Source of the DNA: Asaia bogorensis NBRC 16594
Lineage (GTDB): Bacteria; Pseudomonadota; Alphaproteobacteria; Acetobacterales; Acetobacteraceae
Direction of reading: 5' to 3'
Length of the DNA stretch: 64,000 nt
Assembly: GCF_001547995.1 (NCBI RefSeq)
Contig: NZ_AP014690.1
Coordinates: 3,134,266 to 3,198,265, forward strand
The translations under genes and the position numbers were made by a program. The notes beneath the pieces were generated by a model, which worked only from the letters and a program-made list of their open reading frames with translations, ran no database searches and was not told where the DNA came from. Shown in pieces: positions 18,151-26,854 of this stretch (the stretch's first letter is position 1; every line of letters starts with the position of its first letter).

Positions 18151-19503
18151 AAACCGCCTGCCCAGAAACCGCCCCGCCAATGCCAGCAGCAGCAACGAGG
18201 CCCCAAGCTCGGGTAGAAGAATTCCCATAACCCCCATGACCGCCAACGCACCCCAGCCAATGGGTCGCGGCGAACTCTGCGGGGCATCGAGATGGCCCGG
18301 CCGGCGGCGTCTGAGCCAGAGCATGAGCGCTGCCACCGAGGCAAGGGTGAGCAAGAGCGCGACAATGAGGTTCAGGAGCAGATTCAGGACCCCGAACAGA
18401 TGCCCCTCGTGGAAGGCGACGCCATAGCCGATCAACCGGTCGGACAGCCTTTTATCGGCAAAACGGGTGACATGAGTGACCTCCCCTTGCGCTGTCACGC
18501 TGGCCTCGACCCGCTTCGGGCGGTTCTGGGCATCGGAGCGTATGTGCCATACGTCCTTGGCACTGGCTGGCGGGGTGATGAGGGTTGGCGCAGGGAAAGC
18601 AAGCTGGCGCGCCGTTTCATACACAGCGTCCAGCCCCGCCTGCGGCGACATGGGCTGAGGCGCGGTATCCATTGCCATGCCCGCCATTTCGGCGTCCGAC
18701 ATGCCAGGCATGGTGGCATGGCCTGAAAGGGTCGCCGCGATGGGTACCGCCCCGATCTCCCAGTCCTGAACGGCAATCAGCCTGCCGATACGGCTTTCGA
18801 CCGCAGCAAAGGCCGAGCCCCAGACAAAGGACCAGGGCAGACCCGACACCAGAAACAGCACAAGAACGAGCGAGATCCACATCCCCCCGACAGCATGGAG
18901 GTCGCGCCAGAACAGACGACCTTTCGCGCCCAGCCTCGGCAGGATGGTACCGCCTGCACCCGCCCTACGCGGCCACCAGAGCAGGAGCCCGGTCACGATC
19001 AGAACCAGTGTCCAGGACGCGACCATTTCCATGATGACGGAACCCCAGTTGCCGATCAGTAATTGCCCGTGCAGCCGGAACACCAGCCGTTCAAAACGCG
19101 TCTGCTCGTCGCGCTGGGCCAGAACCCTGAGCGTGACAGGGTCGATATAGACACGCGCCACATCTGCCCCATGAGCCACTAGAACACGTGTGGCCTGAGT
19201 TTTGCGGAACGGCATCTCCAGTGCGAGGAAATGCCCTCCCGGCACGGCGGCCAGTGCGGCGTCACGCTGGGCGCTCACGGTCTGCGGCGATCCTTGCGTA
19301 ACGGCATGATCGATATGGCGGTCGAGCCAGGTCTCGATCTGGGGTTTGAACAGATAGAGCGATCCGGTCACGCAGAGCATGATCACGAAGGGCAGGCAAA
19401 ACAGCCCGGCGAAGAAATGCCAGCGCCAGAGCATGGCCCGATCGGGCCAGACCGGACGGGAATAAACAGAGCGAGGGGTGCGGGAATTCTGTGTCATGGT
19501 CAT
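18136..19503 (-). CDS. PepSY-associated membrane protein
   Basis: 455-residue inner-membrane protein of the PepSY_TM family, often encoded beside TonB receptors and presumed to reduce or process an imported iron or copper chelate. N-terminal helix after WRWHFFAGLFCLPFVIMLCVTG, periplasmic PepSY-like loops, a middle helix pair (WTLVLIVTGLLLWWPRR), and C-terminal helices around residues 375-450. It starts three bases beyond the stop of the upstream TonB receptor, so they form one operon. Confidence 0.88.
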   Translation of the reverse strand: MTMTQNSRTPRSVYSRPVWPDRAMLWRWHFFAGLFCLPFVIMLCVTGSLYLFKPQIETWLDRHIDHAVTQGSPQTVSAQRDAALAAVPGGHFLALEMPFRKTQATRVLVAHGADVARVYIDPVTLRVLAQRDEQTRFERLVFRLHGQLLIGNWGSVIMEMVASWTLVLIVTGLLLWWPRRAGAGGTILPRLGAKGRLFWRDLHAVGGMWISLVLVLFLVSGLPWSFVWGSAFAAVESRIGRLIAVQDWEIGAVPIAATLSGHATMPGMSDAEMAGMAMDTAPQPMSPQAGLDAVYETARQLAFPAPTLITPPASAKDVWHIRSDAQNRPKRVEASVTAQGEVTHVTRFADKRLSDRLIGYGVAFHEGHLFGVLNLLLNLIVALLLTLASVAALMLWLRRRRPGHLDAPQSSPRPIGWGALAVMGVMGILLPELGASLLLLALAGRFLGRRFSALR

Positions 19504-19506
19504 TCC

Positions 19507-21915
19507 TCAGAACCGTACCCTCACACCGCCAAAAAAGGCGCGTGGGCTACCCGCATAAATCGAGCCTGTCTTTGCAGCCAATACGGAGGCTCCAGCCTGC
19601 TGCCCATTGGCGAGAAGGCTGTCACTGATGGTCGTCGCCCCTGCGGCATAGACAGTATTGGCGACATTCTGCACCTCGACATAGCTGTGCAGACGATGCA
19701 CCCAACCCAGCCTTGCGGGTGGGTCGTAATGCACCTCCAGATTGAGCAGACCATATCCGGGGACTTTGAGCAGATTGGCGTTGTCGATAAAAAAAGCGCT
19801 GCGCCATGTCACTTCGGCAAATCCGCCAAGCCCCTCAAAGGACCCTGAAGGCTGGTCATAGAGCACACGCCCATTCAGGAAATGCGGCATGACCCCGGGG
19901 ATCAGATTCCCGTTGCGCGAAAAGCTGCGCGACAGCGTGCTGTTTGACAGGATCTCGGTGTAGTTCGTGTAGATCTGGTTGTCATAGGTATAGGACAGGC
20001 GCAGCTTCGCCCCCGGCAGGCTGTGCGGAAGGGCCTGCCATGTAGCGGCGAGTTCCACGCCACGATGCTGCGAGGCCGGCGCATTGAAGGTGTAGCTGCC
20101 TGCCTGGGTATTCACCCCAGCCGACTGGCTGACCAGTTCGTTTCTGTAGAATTCATAAAATCCGGTCGCCTGGATATCCACATCCGGCGACGGATGCCAT
20201 GCCGTGCCCAGATCGATCCCGAGGCTGCTCTGGCTCTTGAGCTGGGTGTTGTTGCCATAATTGCCCTGCGGCGTGACGAAAAAGCTGGAATAGCCCGGCG
20301 TGGCATAGGCCGTGCCGAGCCGCGCATGCCAGGTCCAGGCCTTGTCGGGGGTGAAGACGACCGAGGCCTCAGGGGCAAGGTTGAAGAAGCGCCGGTTGGC
20401 CGTGATGTATTGCGCCCGCGTGGCGATGGCGCTGCGGCTGTAGACGGTCTGCACCGCTCCAATATCGGACTGCGTGCCACCAAGCCCGATCACCGCATGC
20501 CATCTGGGCGCAAACTGCCAGTCTTCCTCAAAACGCAGACCGATATTCCACTGATGGCCATAAGAGGTCGATGTCTCGCTGCCCCGCGTGGCCCCCGCCT
20601 GCGGCAACAGGGCATAAACCTGATAGCCGTAATCCATGTAGTCGAAATTCGCCCCGACAAAGCTGGTAAGGGGCGTTTTACCGAGCGTGTCATGACGGGT
20701 GAGATCCGTCTGGACATTGTAGGAGTTGAAAGGCCCCACAAAGGCTGTGGTCGAAGTCGGCTGCTCGACATGGCGCTGGTCATAGGTGAACTGGGTGCGC
20801 CAGACCATGCGCGGCGTGAAATCGTGCTCCCATCGCAGCCCAACGATACTGCGCCTATCGAAGCGCCCTAGAGCGGCCTGTTGCGGTGTCACGGCGGTCT
20901 GTGCGCCATAGGCGCCGTTGCGGTAGAGCGAAACCGTGCCGCATCCGGCAGCGGCCCCGGAAGCCGTAGCGCATCCCCGCTGATAGGGATTGAGTCGATA
21001 CTGGTTCAGCGACAGCCGCAGCGGCAGGAACGCATCGGTCACGTTATTGATGAATTTCAGAACAAGACGGTCGCTGGGGGAGAGCGATACACGCATGCGC
21101 ATGTTCTCGGTCGAGGTTGCATACTGGCTGTTGGCAATAAATCCGTCGCTGCGCACATCGCTGGCAAAAAGCATGAAGTCATAGACACGATTGCCTGCGC
21201 CCAGCGTCACGTAATTGTTGAACATGCCAAAGCTGCCGAAATCCGAGCCAAGTTCGAGCCCGTGGATCGACGCGCCGCTGCGCGTGCGGAAATTGATTGC
21301 GCCATTGATGGCGTAGTTTCCGTAAAGCGTGGAGGCCGGCCCCTGAAACACATCGACCCCCTCATAGGCATGAGGATCGATCAGATCGGCACGCGCCGTG
21401 CCATCGGGCTGGGTGACGGGAAATCCGTCCTCAGACACTTGCAGGTTGCGCAGCCCGTAGGATTGACGGGCGCCTGACCCGCGGATGGAGACCACGGTAT
21501 CACGCGGGCCGTTCCCCTGAAGGAAGCTCGCCCCCGGCACCGTCACCAGCATGTCCGCCACGTTCTGGGCCACATGACTGGCAAAATCCTTGCGCTCGGC
21601 GCTGTAGGTGGTTTGGCCCACAGGCGAGAGGGTGACAGGCCCGCGCGCCTGTCCCCTGACGAGGATGGACTCAGGCGCGGGTCTTGTTTCCCCATGCGCG
21701 GTCGGATTCACAGATCGGGGGGCTGCCAGCCGGTCAGGTCTGTGGGGCGACCCGGCTGAAGGGGTATGTGCGGACGGGGCGCGCACCGGATGATGCGCCG
21801 GCCATTCCGGGTTGGTAGCCGGAACGGTGGACGCGAAAGAGGGTGCACAGCCCCATGCAAACAGGGCCGGAACTGTGCTGCCGCAGAGCAGGACAGCGCG
21901 ATGAATAAGGGACAT
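19507..21915 (-). CDS. TonB-dependent outer-membrane receptor
   Basis: Receptor with plug (LVTVPGASFLQGNGPRD, VSIRGSGARQSYGLRN, DVFQGPASTLYGNYAINGAINFRTR) and a barrel ending GVRVRF. The start at 21915 gives a signal peptide (MSLIHRAVLL...PSFA); the frame also allows starts at 21954 and 21984, none with a good ribosome site. A Pro-rich linker of about 60 residues precedes the plug. The ligand is unknown; the neighbours (DUF2946-like, PepSY, SCO) resemble copper-receptor loci, so copper or an iron chelate are both possible. Confidence 0.9.
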   Translation of the reverse strand: MSLIHRAVLLCGSTVPALFAWGCAPSFASTVPATNPEWPAHHPVRAPSAHTPSAGSPHRPDRLAAPRSVNPTAHGETRPAPESILVRGQARGPVTLSPVGQTTYSAERKDFASHVAQNVADMLVTVPGASFLQGNGPRDTVVSIRGSGARQSYGLRNLQVSEDGFPVTQPDGTARADLIDPHAYEGVDVFQGPASTLYGNYAINGAINFRTRSGASIHGLELGSDFGSFGMFNNYVTLGAGNRVYDFMLFASDVRSDGFIANSQYATSTENMRMRVSLSPSDRLVLKFINNVTDAFLPLRLSLNQYRLNPYQRGCATASGAAAGCGTVSLYRNGAYGAQTAVTPQQAALGRFDRRSIVGLRWEHDFTPRMVWRTQFTYDQRHVEQPTSTTAFVGPFNSYNVQTDLTRHDTLGKTPLTSFVGANFDYMDYGYQVYALLPQAGATRGSETSTSYGHQWNIGLRFEEDWQFAPRWHAVIGLGGTQSDIGAVQTVYSRSAIATRAQYITANRRFFNLAPEASVVFTPDKAWTWHARLGTAYATPGYSSFFVTPQGNYGNNTQLKSQSSLGIDLGTAWHPSPDVDIQATGFYEFYRNELVSQSAGVNTQAGSYTFNAPASQHRGVELAATWQALPHSLPGAKLRLSYTYDNQIYTNYTEILSNSTLSRSFSRNGNLIPGVMPHFLNGRVLYDQPSGSFEGLGGFAEVTWRSAFFIDNANLLKVPGYGLLNLEVHYDPPARLGWVHRLHSYVEVQNVANTVYAAGATTISDSLLANGQQAGASVLAAKTGSIYAGSPRAFFGGVRVRF

Positions 21916-21997
21916 TGACCATAAACCTGACAGGGGACGGGGGTCATGAGTCATCGGGCGCGGAACAGCGCCTCGGGGCATCATGAGTCGAAAGGGG

Positions 21998-22396
21998 TCA
22001 GGTGATGGAGGGGGGCCCCTGGGCCGAGCGGGTCACAAACCCGTCGCAGGGTGGCCCGCGTACCGGTGGGAAGCACCAGAAGCAACGGAACAAGCCCGGT
22101 CCAGCCAGAACAGAAGCAAGGACAAGCGCAGTCAGGAGGGGCGCATGGGACTCCATCGCGCTGACAAGACAGGCCGTGTCATCGGCACACACGGTGTCGT
22201 GATGCTTTCCAGCAGAACTGGCGGGCGCGGTGCTGTCGCACAAGACCTCCAGCGCGCTCAACATACCCTGAGGGTCGTCCGATGAGAGCGTGAAGGCCGG
22301 GACTGGTGATCCGGCGACAAGACGCATTGCGACGGCAAACAGGCTCAGAAGCCAGAAAACTGCCCTTACCCTGTTGTTTTGCCGCGCAGATGCCAT
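21998..22396 (-). CDS. DUF2946-like small protein
   Basis: 132 residues from the ATG at 22396. N-terminal hydrophobic helix (VFWLLSLFAVAMRLV) as signal or anchor, a cysteine-containing middle (VLCDST, DTVCADDTACLV), a second hydrophobic stretch (LLTALVLASVLAGPGLF) and a C-terminus ending RGPP...PPS, which is the pattern of DUF2946 proteins found ahead of TonB copper receptors. Homology is weak by eye. It lies just upstream of, and co-oriented with, the receptor and PepSY genes. Confidence 0.6.
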   Translation of the reverse strand: MASARQNNRVRAVFWLLSLFAVAMRLVAGSPVPAFTLSSDDPQGMLSALEVLCDSTAPASSAGKHHDTVCADDTACLVSAMESHAPLLTALVLASVLAGPGLFRCFWCFPPVRGPPCDGFVTRSAQGPPSIT

Positions 22397-22534
22397 GACT
22401 TCTCTCACTAGGCGATCAGTCGGGCTTTGCCCACTGCCTTGATGTTGCGCCGACCATAGGCGCTTGCAGAATTGCCGAGCGACGGGCTTAAAAGCCACAT
22501 GGATGCCCACGTCTTGCGGGGGCAAAGACAAAGA

Positions 22535-22810
22535 GCAATAATATACTGATAATGAACATGAAACATCGTGTCTTTATTTGGCCTTTACAAGATAAGGATA
22601 TATCAGGCCAATTAACCATTCGCAGGCGGTCTCATATCGAGAAGGCTGGTGTTCATTTCCCAATATTTCAGCATCATTGTTAAACACATATATTATAAAG
22701 ATAGAAATAAATTGATAATATGTTCCATTACTGTCGAAATCTATGAATGGACATATGGATACAGATGTGAGATAGGTCGCTGAAGCATTTGTCACAGAAG
22801 CGGGAATTCA
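22535..22810. other. AT-rich intergenic patch
   Basis: About 275 bases that are strikingly AT-rich against a GC-rich background, between the DUF2946-like gene and the GT32-like gene. It contains a 7-bp inverted repeat TTGGCCT/AGGCCAA (about 22578-22611) and a minus-strand frame of 73 codons (22574-22795) whose product I do not recognise; I do not call that a gene. It may be the promoter region of the transferase or a trace of transferred DNA. Confidence 0.55.
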
Positions 22811-22816
22811 AGGGCA

Positions 22817-24049
22817 ATGGACAGCAAGAATCCGGGATCAGACCCTGCATCGGCCGATATCGACGCTTGGGATGAACTCAGGTCCGAGGAGACCCCTGTG
22901 GCCGAAGCCGAAATGCACAGCGCCCCTACACCAGCCACGCTGGCAGGGTTGGACGCACTGACCGATGAGGACTTCGCTCATGACGGGCAGGCCATCGGTT
23001 TCTACCACCAGAATGGCTGCAAGACCGTCATGCATGCCTTCACCCTGGCCAATATCCTGCATACGAGCTTTCGCGTGCAGGAAGCGTCGCGCTTCTATCG
23101 TGTGGCGTTCGATATGCATTCCAAAAGCCATGGTGAATATCCTCTGGCCCAGTCGCTGCTTCAGGCGCGACTGCTCTGCCTGCTGAAATCCGGCAGCGAT
23201 CTGCCCGCCCATGAAGTGGCCGAACTGCGCGCCCTGTGCATTCCCCATGCCAATTTCATCGAGAGTGTCTACAAGGCCTGGCGCGAAGGCGACCCCACAG
23301 GGGCCATGCGTCTAACGGCCAATGCCTTCGAGGAATTCCATACAGGTGAGGAAATCGACTCCCTGTATCTGGGCTTCGCGCTTCAGGCGAACTTCCCCTT
23401 TGCCAAAGGATGCGCCGATCATCGCGTCATCCCGAACAAGCTTTTCCTCTACTGGGACAAGAACCCACCCGAGGAGATTCAGCGCAATTTCGAGTTCCAT
23501 CGCCAGATTTCCGGGCTCGACGTCAAGATTTTCGACAAGCCAGAGGCCGAACAGTGGCTCTATGACGTCTATGGTGTCGAGGCCCGTTCGCTTTTCCTCG
23601 GTGCGCGTCATCCGGCGGAAGCAGCCGATATCCTGCGCGTCCATGTCATTCAGGCACTCGGCGGCTGGTGGCTCGATGCCGACATCCGCATCCGTGACGA
23701 GCAGGCCCTGCAATTCATGCTGGACCGCCACGAGCAGAACGTCCTGTTCCTGACACATAACAACGTTGTTCATAACGATTTCTTCGGCGCCGTGGCCCAG
23801 AGCCCGCTGCTGAACGAGGCCCTGCTGAACATCTACCGCAACTGCTATCTCCATCCTGGCCTGTTCATCGCCTACAAGACCGGTCCGGGCGTGTTCAACC
23901 GTGCGCTGAACCGCCTGATCCATCGCGACGTATCGGGTCTCGCGCCTCTGGCACCGACCAGCGTGCATGACCACCATGTGTTCAGCCGCCTGATCGAGGA
24001 ATTCGACACCCCCTACAAGCACCACACCCCGCACTGGCAGGCAGTCTGA
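22817..24049 (+). CDS. GT32-like glycosyltransferase
   Basis: 410 residues. The C-terminal half matches the DXD-sugar-binding GT32 type: IPNKLFLYWD, then AADILRVHVIQALGGWWLDADIRI with Asp287-x-Asp289 as metal and nucleotide-sugar ligands, and a distal FNRALNRLI region. The N-terminal 200 residues are helical (TPR-like), begin with an acidic segment, and are unassigned. The acceptor is unknown; a surface or capsular polysaccharide is the usual target. AAGGGCA lies directly before the ATG. Confidence 0.75.
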   Translation: MDSKNPGSDPASADIDAWDELRSEETPVAEAEMHSAPTPATLAGLDALTDEDFAHDGQAIGFYHQNGCKTVMHAFTLANILHTSFRVQEASRFYRVAFDMHSKSHGEYPLAQSLLQARLLCLLKSGSDLPAHEVAELRALCIPHANFIESVYKAWREGDPTGAMRLTANAFEEFHTGEEIDSLYLGFALQANFPFAKGCADHRVIPNKLFLYWDKNPPEEIQRNFEFHRQISGLDVKIFDKPEAEQWLYDVYGVEARSLFLGARHPAEAADILRVHVIQALGGWWLDADIRIRDEQALQFMLDRHEQNVLFLTHNNVVHNDFFGAVAQSPLLNEALLNIYRNCYLHPGLFIAYKTGPGVFNRALNRLIHRDVSGLAPLAPTSVHDHHVFSRLIEEFDTPYKHHTPHWQAV

Positions 24050-24265
24050 TCTGACTCCTGAGGGGCGCTTTCACTGGCTGTATGGCGGTACCCACCTCTG
24101 GTACTGACATATAGTTTGAGAAAGCGCCCTTTCTGTATCTGATGCGCCAAGAACCCATACGGCATTACTGGCTGCACAAGGCCAGATAAAACCATCTTGT
24201 CTAATGAGATCGGAAGTGAAACGATTGGAGGAACAGGTATCCCCAGTCAACAAGGTCTCTTTCCG

Positions 24266-26305
24266 ATGCGCTTGCTTATCCCTCTTATTGGCGTGGCGTC
24301 CTGTCTGGGCACCGCGCTGGCGGCGCGACCTGCGCCAAGCCAGTCCATGCCCCTCTCCATGCGACCTGTCTTCGATACGCTGGTCCTGCCCGATGCTCCG
24401 GGCTTGTGGAACCGTACCGGCTCCGGTCATCCCGGTCCCGGCTACTGGCAGAACCGCGCCGATTATCGCATCGACTCACGCATCGATACGGCCAGCCGGA
24501 CCCTGAGCGGCGCGGAAACCATCACCTATACGAATAACAGCCCCGATGCCCTTGACGTGTTGTGGCTGCAACTCGACCAGAACATGTATCGCAAGGATTC
24601 CCGCTCATGGGTGGCCTATCCGGACTGGCATCCTGCCAGCTCGGACGGCTTCGTGATCGAGCATGTTGCCATTGAGGAAAACGGCCATGAGAAGCCGGTC
24701 TCCTTTCGTATTTCAGACACACGCATGCAGATCACCCTGCCTGCCCCTCTTGCCGCGGGCGGAAAGCAGCTCAGGCTGCATGTCACGTGGCATCACACCA
24801 TTCCCGGCCTGTGGGGCGGTCGCACTGCCGTCACCCCGGTCAAGGACGGGAAGATTTACGAGATTGCCCAATGGTATCCGCGCATGAGCGTTTATGACGA
24901 TCTGCGCGGCTGGGACACGCTTCCTTATCTGGGGCAGGAATTCTATCTGGAATACGGCACCATCGACTACGCCGTGACCGTGCCGTGGAATTTTACGGTT
25001 GTCGGCTCAGGCGCACTCACCAACCCGCAGGATGTGCTGACCCCGACAGAGCGGGCGCGTCTGGCTGAAGCCGCCAAATGCGACAAGCGCGTTCTCATCC
25101 GCACGGCACAGGATGTGCTCGACCCTGCCAGCCACCTCGCCCGCTCGGGCGAGAAAACCTGGCGCTTTCATATGGAAAACACGCGCGACGTGGCCTTTGC
25201 GGCCTCGCCTGTTTTCATCTGGGACGCTGCCAGACTCGACCTGCCTGCCCTGCCCGCAGCCAAAGGCCAGAAACCGCAGCCGCGTCTGGCCATGTCCGTC
25301 TATCCACGCGAAGGCGCAGGGCCGCAGGCATGGGACCGCTCGACGGAATATGTCAAACACGCGATCGAATATTTCTCGTCGCAATGGTACCCCTACCCCT
25401 GGCCCAACGCCGTCAATCTTGGCGGCCATGGCGCGGGAATGGAATATCCGGGCATCGTGTTCGATGGCTGGCAGGACAGGAACGACGTGCTGTTCTGGAT
25501 CACCACGCATGAGCTGGGCCACGGCTGGTTCCCGATGATCGTCGGCAGCAATGAGCGCCGCCATGCCTTCATGGATGAGGGGTTCAATACCTTCATCGAC
25601 GCCTATGCTTCGCAGCATTTCAACCACGGTGAATACGCACCCAAGAAAGACCCGGAATTCGCCCCTGAAACAGGTGACCCGGCGAAGGACATCGTGCCGG
25701 TGCTCACCGCCACCGATGCGCCAACCCTGATGATGCCCTCTGAACTCGTGCCAGAGAAATACCGCCACAAGGTGACCTATTTCAAAGGTGCCTACGGGCT
25801 GATGCTGCTTCGGGAAAAAATCCTCGGACCAGAGCGCTTCGATGAGGCGTTCAGGGCCTATATCCGGGCCTGGGCCTTCAAACACCCTACGCCGTCGGAT
25901 TTCTTCCGCTTCATGTCCAGCGCAGCGGGGGAGGATCTGACCTGGTTCTGGCGCGGCTGGTATTTTGAGAACTGGTGGCCGCAATACCGTCTGGATGGCA
26001 TGACCACCCAGCCCGCAAAGGAAGGGCAACCCGGCAGCATCGCCATTGGCGTGCGCAATGAGGGCAAGCTTCTTCTGCCTGTGCTGCTGCGTGTAACCTG
26101 GCAGGATGGGTCGCATCAGGAGCGTCTCATCCCGACAGAGGCCTGGGCGCTTCATGACCGGCTGAGCCTCAGCTTTCCCGATCACGGTGCAGTCAAGACG
26201 ATTGCGCTCGACCCTGATCAGGGTCTGCCCATTCCCGATCGCAGCGGCCTGAGCCTGTCACCCCAGACAACGACAACCGCCCCGCAGGAACCCGCTCACC
26301 CCTGA
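24266..26305 (+). CDS. M1-family metallopeptidase, exported
   Basis: Zinc aminopeptidase-like protein of 679 residues. Signal peptide MRLLIPLIG...ALA, then an N-terminal beta domain, and the zinc site His415-Glu416-x2-His419 (HELGH) with the third ligand Glu438 exactly 18 residues further on. The GGHGAGMEYPGI segment replaces the canonical GAMEN exopeptidase motif, as in the divergent bacterial M1 subgroup. The start was put at 24266 because it begins the signal peptide; an upstream in-frame TTG at 24197 is less likely. Confidence 0.9.
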   Translation: MRLLIPLIGVASCLGTALAARPAPSQSMPLSMRPVFDTLVLPDAPGLWNRTGSGHPGPGYWQNRADYRIDSRIDTASRTLSGAETITYTNNSPDALDVLWLQLDQNMYRKDSRSWVAYPDWHPASSDGFVIEHVAIEENGHEKPVSFRISDTRMQITLPAPLAAGGKQLRLHVTWHHTIPGLWGGRTAVTPVKDGKIYEIAQWYPRMSVYDDLRGWDTLPYLGQEFYLEYGTIDYAVTVPWNFTVVGSGALTNPQDVLTPTERARLAEAAKCDKRVLIRTAQDVLDPASHLARSGEKTWRFHMENTRDVAFAASPVFIWDAARLDLPALPAAKGQKPQPRLAMSVYPREGAGPQAWDRSTEYVKHAIEYFSSQWYPYPWPNAVNLGGHGAGMEYPGIVFDGWQDRNDVLFWITTHELGHGWFPMIVGSNERRHAFMDEGFNTFIDAYASQHFNHGEYAPKKDPEFAPETGDPAKDIVPVLTATDAPTLMMPSELVPEKYRHKVTYFKGAYGLMLLREKILGPERFDEAFRAYIRAWAFKHPTPSDFFRFMSSAAGEDLTWFWRGWYFENWWPQYRLDGMTTQPAKEGQPGSIAIGVRNEGKLLLPVLLRVTWQDGSHQERLIPTEAWALHDRLSLSFPDHGAVKTIALDPDQGLPIPDRSGLSLSPQTTTTAPQEPAHP

Positions 26306-26421
26306 CATCCCTGTCCCTGAATACAGACTGCCGATTTTCGGCAGGCCAATGCGAAAGTCAGGGACGGGAATTCATCATTCTGGCAGGGCCGATCGTCCCG
26401 GTACCTGCCAGAATAACGCGT

Positions 26422-26658
26422 TCAGATAGCGAGGCCTTCCGTGCGCTCGCTCCAGTGGGTCGAGCCACCCGTGGCGGATGCCTCGCTGCGCTCAGCACTG
26501 TCGAAACCGAAAAACATCTGAGCCTCGGCCCAGACGAGCGAGGATTGGGCCATATGGCCGTGGGGTGCGGCACCCTGTGGGCCGTGGCCCCGGCTGCCAT
26601 GGCTTTGCGCCAGCAAGCGGGCAAGATCGGCGGCGCCGGTCGAAAGATATCTGATCAT
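26422..26658 (-). CDS. Small hypothetical protein behind a Fur-type promoter
   Basis: 78 residues beginning MIRYLSTGAADLARLLAQSHG, with a His/Gly-rich middle and no signal peptide. AAGGG lies ten bases before the ATG. Another frame (26492-26806) overlaps it but has an Arg-rich, non-protein-like composition. The gene lies about 160 bases downstream of a leftward promoter with an embedded Fur box (26827-26854), so it may be an iron-responsive gene. I do not recognise the family; it could also be part of a non-coding RNA. Confidence 0.5.
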   Translation of the reverse strand: MIRYLSTGAADLARLLAQSHGSRGHGPQGAAPHGHMAQSSLVWAEAQMFFGFDSAERSEASATGGSTHWSERTEGLAI

Positions 26659-26826
26659 TCAGTCTGACCCTTGCGACTGCGCCCCCGACCGGAGCATTTC
26701 CCCCAGCCAGACAAAGGCGCATGGAAAAAACGGCCCGAAGGATTGTCGTCACGGGGGTTCTCTCCCGGGATTTCGATCCGCCGGAGGGGCATGGGAAAAA
26801 CCGCATTACCCCGGAAACAGGGTCAG

Positions 26827-26854
26827 TCTATATGATAGTGAGAGTCGTTCTCAA
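26827..26854 (-). promoter_or_regulatory. Leftward promoter with Fur box
   Basis: On the minus strand a -35-like TTGAGA (26849-26854) and a -10-like TATAGA (26827-26832) are 16 bases apart. The spacer and -35 are covered by GATAGTGAGAGTCGTTCTC (26834-26852 on the plus strand), which agrees with the 19-base Fur consensus at 14 positions and contains the palindrome TGAGA/TCTCA. It abuts the stop codon of the FemAB-like gene. Confidence 0.6.

Noticed and set aside
26492..26806. 104-codon minus-strand frame beginning near the Fur promoter start
   Set aside because: Arg- and Pro-rich composition and no ribosome site; the overlapping 78-codon frame is more protein-like.
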